Below, piece by piece: positions 39,889 through 51,625 of a stretch of 64,000 bases of DNA. The translations under genes were made by a program, and so were the position numbers. The stretch is taken from NCBI RefSeq assembly GCF_934476685.1, contig NZ_CAKSNX010000004.1, forward strand, positions 124,001-188,000. The letters are read 5' to 3'. The stretch comes from an uncultured Ruminococcus sp. GTDB lineage: Bacteria; Bacillota; Clostridia; Oscillospirales; Ruminococcaceae. The notes under the pieces were generated by a model. The model was not told the origin of the DNA. It saw nothing but the letters and a program-made list of their open reading frames with translations, and ran no database searches. The first letter of the stretch is position 1. Every line of letters begins with the position of its first letter.

Positions 39889-41682
39889 TCAGCCCTCAAC
39901 AGCAGCAATAGAATACTTATCAGAATATTCCTTTATCTTATTTTCATAATAATCAGGACCATTTCTATGGAGATTATCAAGATACTCATGCTTTTTAAGA
40001 GATGTATACTTCTTCTGATTTGCTATCAGATAAATAGCGATATTTGAGCAATGATCTGAAATACGCTCTACATTTGTAAGAATATCGAGGAAGTTGATAC
40101 CGGTTTCAATATTGCACAGACCATTTTTTGATCTGTCAATATGTATAGCCTTAAGCTCCTCAACAAGTCTGTCAACAACTTCTTCAAGAGGTTCGATCTC
40201 AGTAAGGACTTCCATATCGTTGCTCTGTGTTGCCTTTATAGCAAGATCAATTATTTCCGTTATAGCACTGCACATTACTTTAAGCTCACGCTGTGCGGTT
40301 TCAGAGAACTTCATCTCACGCTCATACATAAGGTCAGCTGTTTCATAAATATTGATAGTATAATCACCTATGCGCTCATACTCTGAGATCAAGTGGAACA
40401 ATGTTGTTACCATTCTTGATTCGTCCTCATTCAGACCGCAGTCATTAAGCTTTATAAGATACTGACCAACTCTGTCTTCAAGGCGATCGAGAAGTTCTTC
40501 CCTTTCCTTGATCTTATCGATCAGCTTAAGATCATACTTATCAAAAAGTGATGTAACAGACTGGAAGTTCTTATATGCAAGATAACCCATCTGTACAACA
40601 GCCTCATTAGCCTGAGTTATAGCAACGTTTGGAGTAACAAGGAATCTGTCATCAAGAAGATCTTCCTTAGTGACAGTTTCATCTTCCTCAGCGTTTTTCT
40701 TATCTCTGATAGTGATGACAGCAAGTTTTTCAAGTACAGTATAGAATGGGAGGAAAAGGATAGTAACGACCACATTGAATATTGTATGGAAATTAGCTAT
40801 ACTTCCTGTTGTGAAATTACTGTTCCAGAATGGCAGTCCTACTGTATACTGCATAGCATATACAGCAATAAGGAACACTATTGTACCAATAAGGTTGAAA
40901 TAGAAATGTATCATTGCAGCTCTTTTAGCATTCTTAGAAGCACCAAGGCTGGAGATAAGCGGTGTTGCGCAAGTTCCGATATTTGTACCCATAATTATAG
41001 GGAACGCAGACGCAAATGTTATTGCACCGGAAGTTGAAAGCGCTTGAAGAATACCGATAGATGCGGCTGATGACTGGATAATAGCTGTAAAGATAGTTCC
41101 GACAAGTACGCCAAGTATAGGATTTTGAAGAGCAGCAAACATTTCTTCAAACTGAGGAAGATCTGCCAGAGGTGCTATCTTTTCCTGCATTATTATCATA
41201 CCTGTGAAAAGAATACCAATGCCCATCATAATTTCACCGACATTTTTATTCTTATTCTTCTTGCTGACCATAATGATTATCAGACCGATAACAATAAGTA
41301 TGGCAGAAAAGTTCGATGGCTTACAGAGCTGTAAAATGACAGGTCCTTCTGTAGAGCCTTCAAGCCTTGTTAGTCTAAGTATCTGCGTTGTCATAGTTGT
41401 ACCGATATTGGCACCCATTATAATTCCGACAGCGCCTTTAAGCTTAAGCAAACCTGCATTTACAAGTCCGACAACTATTACCGTAGTCGCTGATGAGGAC
41501 TGAACAGCTGCTGTTACCAAAGCACCAAATAAAATGCCGGAAAATACGTTGCTTGACATTTTAGCCAGAACCTTCTCCATAAGTCCGCCTGAAGCTTTTT
41601 CAAGTCCGTTGCTGAGAATAGTCATTCCATATAAGAAAAGACCTAATCCTCCTGCCATACCAATAATGTTAAAGATGCTCAA
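39889..41682 (-). CDS. Na/Pi cotransporter family protein with PhoU-like C-terminal domain
   Basis: A 597-residue protein. The membrane half (about 1-320) holds the inverted Na/Pi repeats with QSSSATTVIVVGLVNAG near 60 and QSSAASIGILQALSTSG near 198. LGLFLYGMTILSNGLEKASG near 13 is the family start. Residues 350-580 form PhoU-like helical bundles (SRMVTTLFHLISEYERIGDY and ERISDHCSNIAIYLI). Bacterial NptA relatives import phosphate with Na+; the PhoU part may regulate uptake. It is upstream of pncB, whose reaction releases pyrophosphate, and not far from the two-component system. Confidence 0.92.
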   Translation of the reverse strand: MSIFNIIGMAGGLGLFLYGMTILSNGLEKASGGLMEKVLAKMSSNVFSGILFGALVTAAVQSSSATTVIVVGLVNAGLLKLKGAVGIIMGANIGTTMTTQILRLTRLEGSTEGPVILQLCKPSNFSAILIVIGLIIIMVSKKNKNKNVGEIMMGIGILFTGMIIMQEKIAPLADLPQFEEMFAALQNPILGVLVGTIFTAIIQSSAASIGILQALSTSGAITFASAFPIIMGTNIGTCATPLISSLGASKNAKRAAMIHFYFNLIGTIVFLIAVYAMQYTVGLPFWNSNFTTGSIANFHTIFNVVVTILFLPFYTVLEKLAVITIRDKKNAEEDETVTKEDLLDDRFLVTPNVAITQANEAVVQMGYLAYKNFQSVTSLFDKYDLKLIDKIKEREELLDRLEDRVGQYLIKLNDCGLNEDESRMVTTLFHLISEYERIGDYTINIYETADLMYEREMKFSETAQRELKVMCSAITEIIDLAIKATQSNDMEVLTEIEPLEEVVDRLVEELKAIHIDRSKNGLCNIETGINFLDILTNVERISDHCSNIAIYLIANQKKYTSLKKHEYLDNLHRNGPDYYENKIKEYSDKYSIAAVEG

Positions 41683-41756
41683 AATATTTTCATTCCTTTT
41701 CCAATTTACTTAATTTTCAAATAAATTTAATTAAATATAAATATACACTATACCAC

Positions 41757-41810
41757 AAAAATAAACAAAGCCAAAGCCTACACAAAAATGCTGTGCGACT
41801 TTGACTTTGC
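41757..41810 (-). terminator. Intrinsic terminator of the ATP synthase operon
   Basis: On the minus strand AAAGTCAAAGTC pairs with GGCTTTGGCTTT (G-U rich) with an inner CACA/TGTG stem, followed by TTTATTTTT. It starts directly after the atpC stop. A possible promoter for the downstream phosphate transporter (-10 ACTATA complement at 41747-41752) overlaps its end. Confidence 0.75.
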
Positions 41811-41812
41811 TA

Positions 41813-42217
41813 TCATTTTTTACCTGCCACTACAAGTCTGTTCATTGCCCTTTTAAGCTTTCTTTCCGCCATGTCAAACTCCTTACGGCTTGCATTCAGT
41901 TTCATTTCCTTTTCAGCAATTTCCTTTGCTTTTTCAGCTCTTGCGATATCAATTTCATCTGACCACTCTATTGCAGAAGAAAGTATAGTTACTTCACCGC
42001 TGTCAGATACCTTGATAACACCATCTGAAACTGCCGCTGATCTGAAACTGCCATCGATCTTGATCTTAAGCTCAGAGGCAGGAAGATTAGCGACATATGG
42101 TGAATGCCCCGCAAGTACACCAACGTTGCCGGCCATTGTTTTTGCTATGATCTGCTCTGTACTTCCGTCAAAAAATATTTTTTCAGGAGTAATTACTTTT
42201 AGCTTGTACGGCGTCAT
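41813..42217 (-). CDS. atpC: ATP synthase F1 epsilon subunit
   Basis: A 134-residue epsilon subunit: N-terminal beta sandwich (VITPEKIFFDGSTEQIIAKTMAGNVGVLAGHSPYVANL, here split by its strands; residues 8-45 and on to 85) and a C-terminal two-helix domain (RAEKAKEIAEKEMKLN and later). It couples the gamma stalk to the c ring, and its C-terminal helices can inhibit ATP hydrolysis. Last gene of the operon, 31 bases after atpD. Confidence 0.94.
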   Translation of the reverse strand: MTPYKLKVITPEKIFFDGSTEQIIAKTMAGNVGVLAGHSPYVANLPASELKIKIDGSFRSAAVSDGVIKVSDSGEVTILSSAIEWSDEIDIARAEKAKEIAEKEMKLNASRKEFDMAERKLKRAMNRLVVAGKK

Positions 42218-42248
42218 ATAAAATCTCTCCGATTAATTAGTTTTACTT

Positions 42249-43652
<1,404 letters not shown>

Positions 43653-43669
43653 TTACCTACCGCCTTTCA

Positions 43670-44530
43670 CTAATTATTTATAGAAGCAGAACTGATCTCA
43701 GTGATCTCCTGAGTGATCTGAGCTTGTCTTGCTCTGTTATACAGCAGCGAGAGCTGATCTATCATTTCACTCGCATTATCGCTTGCCGATTCCATAGCTG
43801 TACGTCTTGCAGCCTGCTCAGCTGCATAAGAGTCAACTATTGCTGAATAGAGCATTCCGCAGATATACTGAGGGATAATGCCGTCAAATACTTCTTCCGG
43901 AGAAGGATCATAAATAGTCACTGCCTTTTTCTCAGGAACGTGATTGAGATTTTCTACCGGAAGTATTCTCAGCTCATTAGGTTCCTGCGTCATAGCAGAA
44001 ACAAAAGTTGTATATATCAGTTCTACTGAATCAAACTCACCGACTTTGAATCTATGGATTATATTATCGGCAAGATCTATCGTTTCAGTTATATCTATAC
44101 CTTCGGCGATATGAGGATATTTGTCAGTAAGATCGTAATCCCTCTTCTCAAAAAATTCAACAGCTTTTTTGCCTATCGCCATGATCTTAACTTCTCCGCC
44201 GGAACGCTTTATCTCCGAAGCTTTCGCCTCAGCCATTTTAAGTACGTTAGAATTAAATCCTCCTGCCAGACCTCTGTCGCCTGCTATGACAACTATAAGT
44301 GAGGCATTCCTGAATTTTTTCTTTGTGAAAACAGACTTAAAATCGCTGTCGCTTGATATCTCACACATTACTTTAAAAACATTTTCAAAGAATGGGTGTA
44401 TCGCCTCGGCACGTTCCTTAGCTCTCCTCATTTTTGAAGAGGCAACAAGCTGCATCGCCTTAGTTATCTGCATTGTGCTTTCAACGCTTTTTATACGACG
44501 CTTGACATCCTTCATGTTTGATGCCGCCAT
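43670..44530 (-). CDS. atpG: ATP synthase F1 gamma subunit
   Basis: The 286-residue rotor shaft. The N-terminal helix (MKDVKRRIKSVESTMQITKAM, then QLVASSKMRRAKERA) and C-terminal helix (ERRTAMESASDNASEMI in the form AARRTAMESASDNA, LLYNRARQAQITQEI) form the antiparallel coiled coil in the alpha3beta3 hexamer. The middle has VIAGDRGLAGGFNSNVLK, a conserved Rossmann-like element. It lies between atpA and atpD. Confidence 0.97.
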   Translation of the reverse strand: MAASNMKDVKRRIKSVESTMQITKAMQLVASSKMRRAKERAEAIHPFFENVFKVMCEISSDSDFKSVFTKKKFRNASLIVVIAGDRGLAGGFNSNVLKMAEAKASEIKRSGGEVKIMAIGKKAVEFFEKRDYDLTDKYPHIAEGIDITETIDLADNIIHRFKVGEFDSVELIYTTFVSAMTQEPNELRILPVENLNHVPEKKAVTIYDPSPEEVFDGIIPQYICGMLYSAIVDSYAAEQAARRTAMESASDNASEMIDQLSLLYNRARQAQITQEITEISSASINN

Positions 44531-44542
44531 AGCTACAACTCC

Positions 44543-46075
<1,533 letters not shown>

Positions 46076-46103
46076 TCAATTATATTTCACAATATGCTGC
46101 AGA

Positions 46104-46652
46104 TCAGGCAATAACGCCATTGATCTGTGATCTCAGCTTATCCAAAGCGGTTTTTACACTTGAATCAAGCTCAGTATTGCCATATCTCAGTACAATACCT
46201 CCGATAACAGCTTTATCGACTTTTTCAGTGAGCCGTATAGTTTTTCCGCTGACAGCTGAAAGCTTTTTTATCAGCTTATCTCTCAGAACAGCCGACAAAC
46301 CTGTGCTTGTGATAGCAGTTACCTCAAGAATATTCATTTTCGCATTATACTTATCGGTAAAAGCTTTAGTGATCTCAGGAAGGAACTTAAACCTTCCCTT
46401 TTCATTAAGCAAGCACAAAAAATCCATTACAAGCGGACTTATCTTACCATTGAACACTTCCGACAGTGCTTTATTTTTTTCAGCCGCCGAGATCTGCTGA
46501 ACATTCATAAGCTGAAAGAAATCACTGTTTTCATCACTGCACAGAATATCATTGATACTCACAAGTTCTTCGTAAACATTTTCAAGGCAGTTCTGCTCGC
46601 AGCACAAGTCGAACAATGCTGTGCTGTATACATTTGCTACACTATCCGCCAT
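46104..46652 (-). CDS. atpH: ATP synthase F1 delta subunit
   Basis: About 182 residues, linking F1 to the peripheral stalk. The N-terminal helical bundle starts MADSVANVYSTALFDLC; the C-terminal part has VTAITSTGLSAVLRDKLI and KVDKAVIGGIVLRYGNTELD, the family signature near residue 150. The ATG at 46652 overlaps the atpF stop (TGATG), so translation is coupled; the frame's earlier GTG is disfavoured. Confidence 0.93.
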   Translation of the reverse strand: MADSVANVYSTALFDLCCEQNCLENVYEELVSINDILCSDENSDFFQLMNVQQISAAEKNKALSEVFNGKISPLVMDFLCLLNEKGRFKFLPEITKAFTDKYNAKMNILEVTAITSTGLSAVLRDKLIKKLSAVSGKTIRLTEKVDKAVIGGIVLRYGNTELDSSVKTALDKLRSQINGVIA

Positions 46653-47167
46653 CACACTTCACCTATATTATCTATAAACTGCTCTATAAGACGTTCATTA
46701 TCCTGTGAAGTCAGATCCTTTTCAATAACTGCCTGCGCAGCCGAAAACGCAATATCTGTTATGTCATCCTTTATCTGATTAACAGCGATTTTCTTCTCAC
46801 GTTCGATCTCAGCTCTCGCCTGCTCCGTTATGCCCTTTGCTTCCTGCTTGGCATCTCCGATTATTTCGTCAGAGCGAAGCTGAGCCTTTTTAGTTGCAGC
46901 CTGAATGATCTTTGCAGATTCTTCTTTTGCACCACTGATCCTTTCAGCATATTCAGCTTCAAGCTTTTTAGCGTTTTCTTTTGCATCATCAGCGTCCTGA
47001 TAAGTCTTTGCGACTTCCTCTTTTCTGCTTTCGATGACTTTATTTACTTTATCAAAAAGAAAATGTTTGAGTACAAGAGTGAGAATAAGCAGGTTCAGCC
47101 AAGTAGCAACAATTACGCTCAGGTTGACAGAAAGAAAATCCGTTACATCTCCCACAGCTAAAACCAT
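46652..47167 (-). CDS. atpF: ATP synthase F0 b subunit
   Basis: A 171-residue peripheral stalk subunit: one N-terminal membrane helix (LSVIVATWLNLLILTLVLKHFLF, broken here as about residues 14-36) and a long charged coiled coil (about 40-150, rich in Glu/Lys/Ala). GGGAGG lies 7 bases before the ATG. Only one b-type gene is present, so the stalk should be a b2 homodimer. Confidence 0.93.
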   Translation of the reverse strand: MVLAVGDVTDFLSVNLSVIVATWLNLLILTLVLKHFLFDKVNKVIESRKEEVAKTYQDADDAKENAKKLEAEYAERISGAKEESAKIIQAATKKAQLRSDEIIGDAKQEAKGITEQARAEIEREKKIAVNQIKDDITDIAFSAAQAVIEKDLTSQDNERLIEQFIDNIGEV

Positions 47168-47210
47168 TTAAAAACCTCCCTCTCTGATCATTGTTTTTAA
47201 AAATCTATTA

Positions 47211-47483
<273 letters not shown>

Positions 47484-47525
47484 TTATAAACTTATATTTG
47501 TGCGCTTTTGCGCATTTTTACATTT

Positions 47526-48260
47526 TTATGATTCTTCTGCCGCTGCTCCAACGTTTACCATTGTCAGCATTGAGAAAATGTATGCTTGTATACAACCTGA
47601 GAACAAGTCAAAGTATATCGAAAGCACAGCAGGTATTCCTACTTGAAATACGCTGAATCCCCATGAGCCTACTTCAAAGCTAAGATGCAGTGCAGATGAA
47701 AGTGCGCCCAGTGCACCATAGAGCAACCCTGTAATTACCATACCGCCTGCCACGTTACCAAAAAGACGGAAAGCCATTGATGCAGGTGTTGCAACTTCAC
47801 TGATGATATTCAGCGGAAGTATGAAGGCAACAGGTTTAGCAAAGCCTTTAAGGTATCCGCCAAAACCGTTAGCTTTTATCTTATGATAAGTAATAAGGAT
47901 AAACGTCAGCACAGCCCATGCTGCTGTAACATTTATATCAGCCGTCATTGGTCTGAGACCGATCATGCTTATCAGCGCACCTAAAATCGCTGATATAAGC
48001 AATGCTCCGATATATGGGGAATAGTACATTAACTTTTCACCCATATTCTGACGTACCATATTATTTATGAAATTCACAAACATCTCAGCAAGCACCTGAC
48101 GTTTTTTCTCAGGGACTTTCTTCAGATCTTTAGTAAGCCACAGACAAAGCAGTGTAACGGCTACTATAATGAGCCAGCCCATGACTACTGTTTCGGTTAT
48201 TTGGATCTTGCCGTCAAACAGTTCAAAAACGATTTTGGGACCATCACCTATACCGTTCAT
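47526..48260 (-). CDS. atpB: ATP synthase F0 a subunit
   Basis: A 244-residue membrane stator with about five to six helices. The essential arginine is in PASMAFRLFGNVAGGMVITGL near residue 165; the last helix contains FDLFSGCIQAYIFSMLTMV. EKKRQVLAEMFVNFINNMVRQNMGEK near 50 is a cytoplasmic family segment. It forms the ion half-channels facing the c ring. First conserved F0 gene of the operon after the small AtpI-like protein. Confidence 0.95.
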   Translation of the reverse strand: MNGIGDGPKIVFELFDGKIQITETVVMGWLIIVAVTLLCLWLTKDLKKVPEKKRQVLAEMFVNFINNMVRQNMGEKLMYYSPYIGALLISAILGALISMIGLRPMTADINVTAAWAVLTFILITYHKIKANGFGGYLKGFAKPVAFILPLNIISEVATPASMAFRLFGNVAGGMVITGLLYGALGALSSALHLSFEVGSWGFSVFQVGIPAVLSIYFDLFSGCIQAYIFSMLTMVNVGAAAEES

Positions 48261-48265
48261 AGAAT

Positions 48266-48646
48266 TTATCCTTTCTCAGTAAACTGAATTACAGACAGAA
48301 TTATTTTTGGAAAAAGCTGAGGCAGCACAACTCCAACAAAAGCAAGCTTTCCTGAAAACATACCAACAGCACATATAATAAACATTCCAAAAAGCCTTAT
48401 CATATAGCATGAAGTCACAGACCTTGAAGCTTTCTTTTTATCGAGCGTGACTGCTTTTTCACAAACATATCCCAGATATGCCGTACAGCCGCACATATAA
48501 AAATAGCCAGCTATGAAACCTAGCAGCATATTGAGCCTGAATCCCCAGATAAGAGTAAAAAGCCAACATAACATACTAGCTGCCGCACCCCATAAAAATA
48601 TTTTTCTTATAAGAGGTCGTATTTCAGATCTATGGTCTGTGTTCAA
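48266..48646 (-). CDS. AtpI-like ATP synthase accessory membrane protein
   Basis: A small protein with four membrane helices (about 15-35, 38-60, 82-105 and 108-125 when started at the TTG at 48646, AAAGG 7 bases upstream). The frame is open to a GTG at 48691, which lacks a ribosome site. Sequence is not diagnostic, but size, topology and position 5 bases before atpB match AtpI/subunit I, which assists c-ring assembly and possibly Mg2+ supply. Confidence 0.65.
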   Translation of the reverse strand: MNTDHRSEIRPLIRKIFLWGAAASMLCWLFTLIWGFRLNMLLGFIAGYFYMCGCTAYLGYVCEKAVTLDKKKASRSVTSCYMIRLFGMFIICAVGMFSGKLAFVGVVLPQLFPKIILSVIQFTEKG

Positions 48647-48740
48647 ATAATCAACCTTTCTTACATAGGCAGGACAGCGCAGCGTCAGCACAATTTCTGC
48701 ATAATTCGTTATAATTTTAATTATGTTTCAATACTTCACC

Positions 48741-48769
48741 ATTATAACACCTTTTATTTGTTTTTTAAA
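48741..48769 (-). promoter_or_regulatory. Probable promoter of the ATP synthase operon
   Basis: Minus-strand TTTAAA (48764-48769), 17-base spacer, perfect TATAAT (48741-48746). The -35 box is weak. Confidence 0.5.
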
Positions 48770-48913
48770 GGGGTTGTAAAAACAATGTACATTATTTTTA
48801 CATTATATTAATATTTAATACACATTTTAATATAAATTTGCTAACAGAATATAACCAATAAATATATTGTAAATAATCAACATTTGATTTTAGTCTAATT
48901 AGTATAAACATTG

Positions 48914-48950
48914 CAAAAAACGCTGCACTTTTCTTTCAAAGTGCAGCGTT
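48914..48950 (-). terminator. Intrinsic terminator after the small lipoprotein gene
   Basis: AACGCTGCACTTT (48919-48931) pairs perfectly with AAAGTGCAGCGTT (48938-48950), 6-base loop, then T6 on the minus strand. Confidence 0.9.
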
Positions 48951-48988
48951 GCTCATGAAGACAAATGAACTATGCTGACAATATGTGC

Positions 48989-49288
48989 TTATCTTATAAT
49001 ATCATCAATAACTCTCTCGCCTGTGCTGATAGTATCGTCGATAATATCTTTTCCTCCGCTTATGGTATCATCAATACCGCTCTCAACTCTGCTCATAAGC
49101 GTATCTCTGTCCGAAGAGTCGCTGTGACTTGACTCAGACTTTACAGCACTTGATGATGACGCAGCTGATGATGTTACGCTGCCTTTATTTTCCGAAGATG
49201 ATGACACATTACTGTTTTTAGAAGAGCAGGCTGTCATGCAAACTGCTGCACATACTGCGCTCAATGCCATTACAAGAAATTTTTTCAT
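48989..49288 (-). CDS. Small serine-rich lipoprotein of unknown function
   Basis: About 99 residues from the ATG at 49288: MKKFLVMALSAVCAAVCMTA then Cys, a signal peptide with lipobox MTAC. A low-complexity Ser-rich linker (SSSSENKGSVTSSAASSSS) follows. The C-terminal 35 residues repeat a G-(I/E)-x-(V/I)-(I)DD pattern (GIDDTISGGKDIIDDTIS, TGERVIDDI), an amphipathic acidic helix. It is a monocistronic gene with its own terminator. No family recognised; the repeat resembles the ends of several small clostridial surface lipoproteins. Confidence 0.7.
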   Translation of the reverse strand: MKKFLVMALSAVCAAVCMTACSSKNSNVSSSSENKGSVTSSAASSSSAVKSESSHSDSSDRDTLMSRVESGIDDTISGGKDIIDDTISTGERVIDDIIR

Positions 49289-49415
49289 AACCAAAAATCC
49301 TTTCATGATAAATTCAGCCAAACTTATTGACAGAAATATTATTGCACACAAATTTCTATATATTCACTTTACTGCCATAGGGAAAAAGTTCCTGAAAAAA
49401 ATTTTATTTTAGTAC

Positions 49416-49444
49416 TTGACAAATAAGCAATATTGTTGTATAGT
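49416..49444 (+). promoter_or_regulatory. SigA promoter for the GntR-ABC operon
   Basis: Perfect TTGACA (49416-49421), 17-base spacer, TATAGT (49439-49444). The start codon at 49599 implies a leader of about 145 bases. Confidence 0.82.
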
Positions 49445-49463
49445 TAGTTACAGAAGTAATTAA
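49444..49463 (+). promoter_or_regulatory. Dyad at the transcription start, probable YtrA-type GntR operator
   Basis: TTAGTTAC-AGAA-GTAATTAA: eight-base arms with one mismatch, beginning at the last base of the -10 box. The operon encodes its own GntR repressor. Confidence 0.6.
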
Positions 49464-49530
49464 CCAATAAACTATACAGGTCAAGCTTCTGAACAAAAGA
49501 GATGAGATAACGATGATCCGGCAAACACGC

Positions 49531-49565
49531 AACAGCATTCATATGGCTATGCGCTGAATGCTGTT
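49531..49565 (+). other. Hairpin in the GntR-ABC leader
   Basis: AACAGCATTCA (49531-49541) pairs perfectly with TGAATGCTGTT (49555-49565), 13-base loop, enclosed by GGCA/TGCC. No T run follows, so it is not a terminator; it lies 25 bases before the ribosome site. Confidence 0.55.
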
Positions 49566-49598
49566 ACGCAGTATGCCGACATCAGAAAGGAGAAAACT

Positions 49599-49967
49599 AT
49601 GGAATTCAATCCGGACAACGAAAAGCCTATCTACCAGCAGCTTGCTGAATGGCTGTCAGATCTTATCATTGAAGGCACTGTAAATGAAGGAGAACAGATA
49701 CCCTCAACGACAGAAATTTCTATAAACTATAAGATCAATCCTGCAACAGCACTTAAAGGTATCAATATTCTCGTAGATAAAAATATCGTATATAAAAAAA
49801 GAGGTGTTGGTATGTTTGTTTGCGACGGTGCTGTATCTATATTAAAAAGAGAACGCAGACATGATTTTCAGCAAAATACCGTCAAAGCATTAACTCACGA
49901 AGCAAAACGGCTTGGAATAAGCAAAGATGAAATAATTGCTATGATCGAAAGGAGTTTCGGAGAATGA
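49599..49967 (+). CDS. GntR family regulator, YtrA subfamily
   Basis: A 122-residue repressor: GntR winged helix (about 1-75; PIYQQLAEWLSDLIIEG, EGEQIPSTTEISINYKINPATALKGI, KRGVGMFV) plus a short helical C-terminus (about 85-120) for dimerisation, the compact YtrA form. YtrA-type repressors govern ABC operons that respond to wall-active antibiotics. Its stop overlaps the ABC ATPase start by 4 bases. A matching dyad lies over the transcription start. Ribosome site AAAGGAG is 7 bases from the ATG. Confidence 0.92.
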   Translation: MEFNPDNEKPIYQQLAEWLSDLIIEGTVNEGEQIPSTTEISINYKINPATALKGINILVDKNIVYKKRGVGMFVCDGAVSILKRERRHDFQQNTVKALTHEAKRLGISKDEIIAMIERSFGE

Positions 49968-50824
49968 GTATTTTAAAATTAGATAATGTGAGCAAAAGCT
50001 ATGGCAAAAACTCTGCGCTTAATAACATTTGTCTGGAATTTGAAACGGGCAGGATCTATGGCTTGCTTGGAAGAAACGGTGCGGGCAAATCCACGCTTAT
50101 AAACGCAATATGCAACAGAGTAACTTCATACAGCGGCAGTATCACTATCGACGGTGAAATCGTCAAAGAAAATAATCACGCACTTGGAAGAATATACGAT
50201 ATGTCAGAAAGTGCAAATATGCCGTATGATATGAAAATATCTTCTATATTTAAAGTGACAAAGGATTTTTATCCTGATTTTGATATTGATTATGCTTATG
50301 GTCTTGCAAAACAGTTTGATCTTGATGTCAACAAACGATTAGGCAGACTTTCCACAGGATATAAAACAATATCGAAAATAATAACTGCTCTCAGCAGTGG
50401 TGCTGAATATATCTTCCTTGACGAACCTGTTCTCGGACTAGATGCAAACCACAGAGAACTTTTTTACAAAGTTATGGTTGAGAGATTTATTGAAACACAA
50501 TGCTGCATGGTCGTGTCAACTCATCTGATCGATGAGGCGGCAAATCTTTTTGAACGGGTCATAATTATTGATGACGGAAAAATAACAGTTGACAGCGAAA
50601 GTGAAGATCTTCTAAAAAACGGATACTCTGTGACAGGAGCAGCCAAACTTGTAGATATGTATTGTGAAAACAAAGAAGTTATCACAACCAGAGCTGTTGC
50701 AGGTATAAAGAGTGCATACATAAAAGGCAAGGCTGAAAATGTTCCAAATGGTCTTGAAGTAACAAAACCGGATATGCAGCAGATCTTTATAAGTCTGACA
50801 AGTCCTTCCGATGAAAGGATGTGA
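49964..50824 (+). CDS. ABC transporter ATP-binding protein
   Basis: 286 residues. Walker A GLLGRNGAGKSTLI near 35; Q-loop region DMSESANMPYDM; ABC signature RLSTGYKTISKI, a degenerate LSGGQ near 133; Walker B EYIFLDEPVLGLDAN near 150; H-loop VVSTHLIDEA near 190. The altered signature (LSTGY) is typical of the YtrB-like class. The C-terminal 60 residues are a small extra domain. It pairs with the two membrane proteins that follow. Confidence 0.94.
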   Translation: MSILKLDNVSKSYGKNSALNNICLEFETGRIYGLLGRNGAGKSTLINAICNRVTSYSGSITIDGEIVKENNHALGRIYDMSESANMPYDMKISSIFKVTKDFYPDFDIDYAYGLAKQFDLDVNKRLGRLSTGYKTISKIITALSSGAEYIFLDEPVLGLDANHRELFYKVMVERFIETQCCMVVSTHLIDEAANLFERVIIIDDGKITVDSESEDLLKNGYSVTGAAKLVDMYCENKEVITTRAVAGIKSAYIKGKAENVPNGLEVTKPDMQQIFISLTSPSDERM

Positions 50825-51624
50825 CTATTATGAGGGAAAAGACTCTTTTAAGGTTTAATATCCAAAAGTATGTAATGCCATTGTCGATAGCTGCTATAAT
50901 AATTATGCTGCTATGCAGAGTTACATTAGGTATTGGCGAGATCGCTGAATATTCCGATCAAGATGTACTTATAAGAAATTATTACGTTTATTACCTTGAC
51001 AGTCAGTTTGACAGCACCTATGTTCTATATGCTCTGTCATTTATTTTCGGATGTATTATATATTCCAAAACCTTTAACGTTGGGATATGCAATAGCATTC
51101 CAAGAAAAAGCATTTATAAGACTATTGTTTTATGCGGAGCATTATTTGCAGCAGTATTGACAATGATAAAAATCATATCTGTTATTATTCCTTATTTTCT
51201 CAGTAACGATATACAAATTAATTTTGCAAATGATCTTTCGGATTTTTATCAGTTCAATACGGCTTTTTCTGATTACCAGTATGGACTTCTTTCAGACGAA
51301 AGATATGGTATCTCGGTCTTTATATCTGTATTTTTAAATGCTATACTGTATTTTGCCGCAGGAGCTTCCATAAGATCATTGCTTACGGTGAGCAGAAACA
51401 GAGTAATAAAAATATGCATTTTAGGCGCTTATGCAATCGTATATATGATATATCTGACCTGTAAGCTCGAAAATTACAGTTTGATTTTAAAATTGACCGA
51501 GAACTCTCCGAACATTATACTATTTATATGCATATCGGTTCAGCTGATAATGATAATCATTTTTAATATTTGCCTGTATGTTTCAAACAAAATAAATGAA
51601 CCGCAGAGAACGGAGGCAGAATGA
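50821..51624 (+). CDS. ABC transporter membrane protein 1
   Basis: A 267-residue protein with about six membrane helices (roughly 18-38, 70-88, 98-125, 168-190, 200-218, 232-255) and an N-terminal extracellular loop (about 40-68). It has no recognisable substrate-binding domain. Overlaps the ATPase gene by 4 bases. By position it is the permease half of a YtrA-regulated exporter or resistance module. Confidence 0.75.
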   Translation: MTIMREKTLLRFNIQKYVMPLSIAAIIIMLLCRVTLGIGEIAEYSDQDVLIRNYYVYYLDSQFDSTYVLYALSFIFGCIIYSKTFNVGICNSIPRKSIYKTIVLCGALFAAVLTMIKIISVIIPYFLSNDIQINFANDLSDFYQFNTAFSDYQYGLLSDERYGISVFISVFLNAILYFAAGASIRSLLTVSRNRVIKICILGAYAIVYMIYLTCKLENYSLILKLTENSPNIILFICISVQLIMIIIFNICLYVSNKINEPQRTEAE

Positions 51625-51625
51625 T

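Larger units (their letters stand above)
48647..48988. other. Intergenic region upstream of the ATP synthase operon
   Basis: Gene-free and very AT-rich. It contains the probable atp operon promoter (48741-48769) and the terminator of the lipoprotein gene (48914-48950). I see nothing else in 48770-48913 apart from a low-complexity A/T stretch. Confidence 0.6.
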
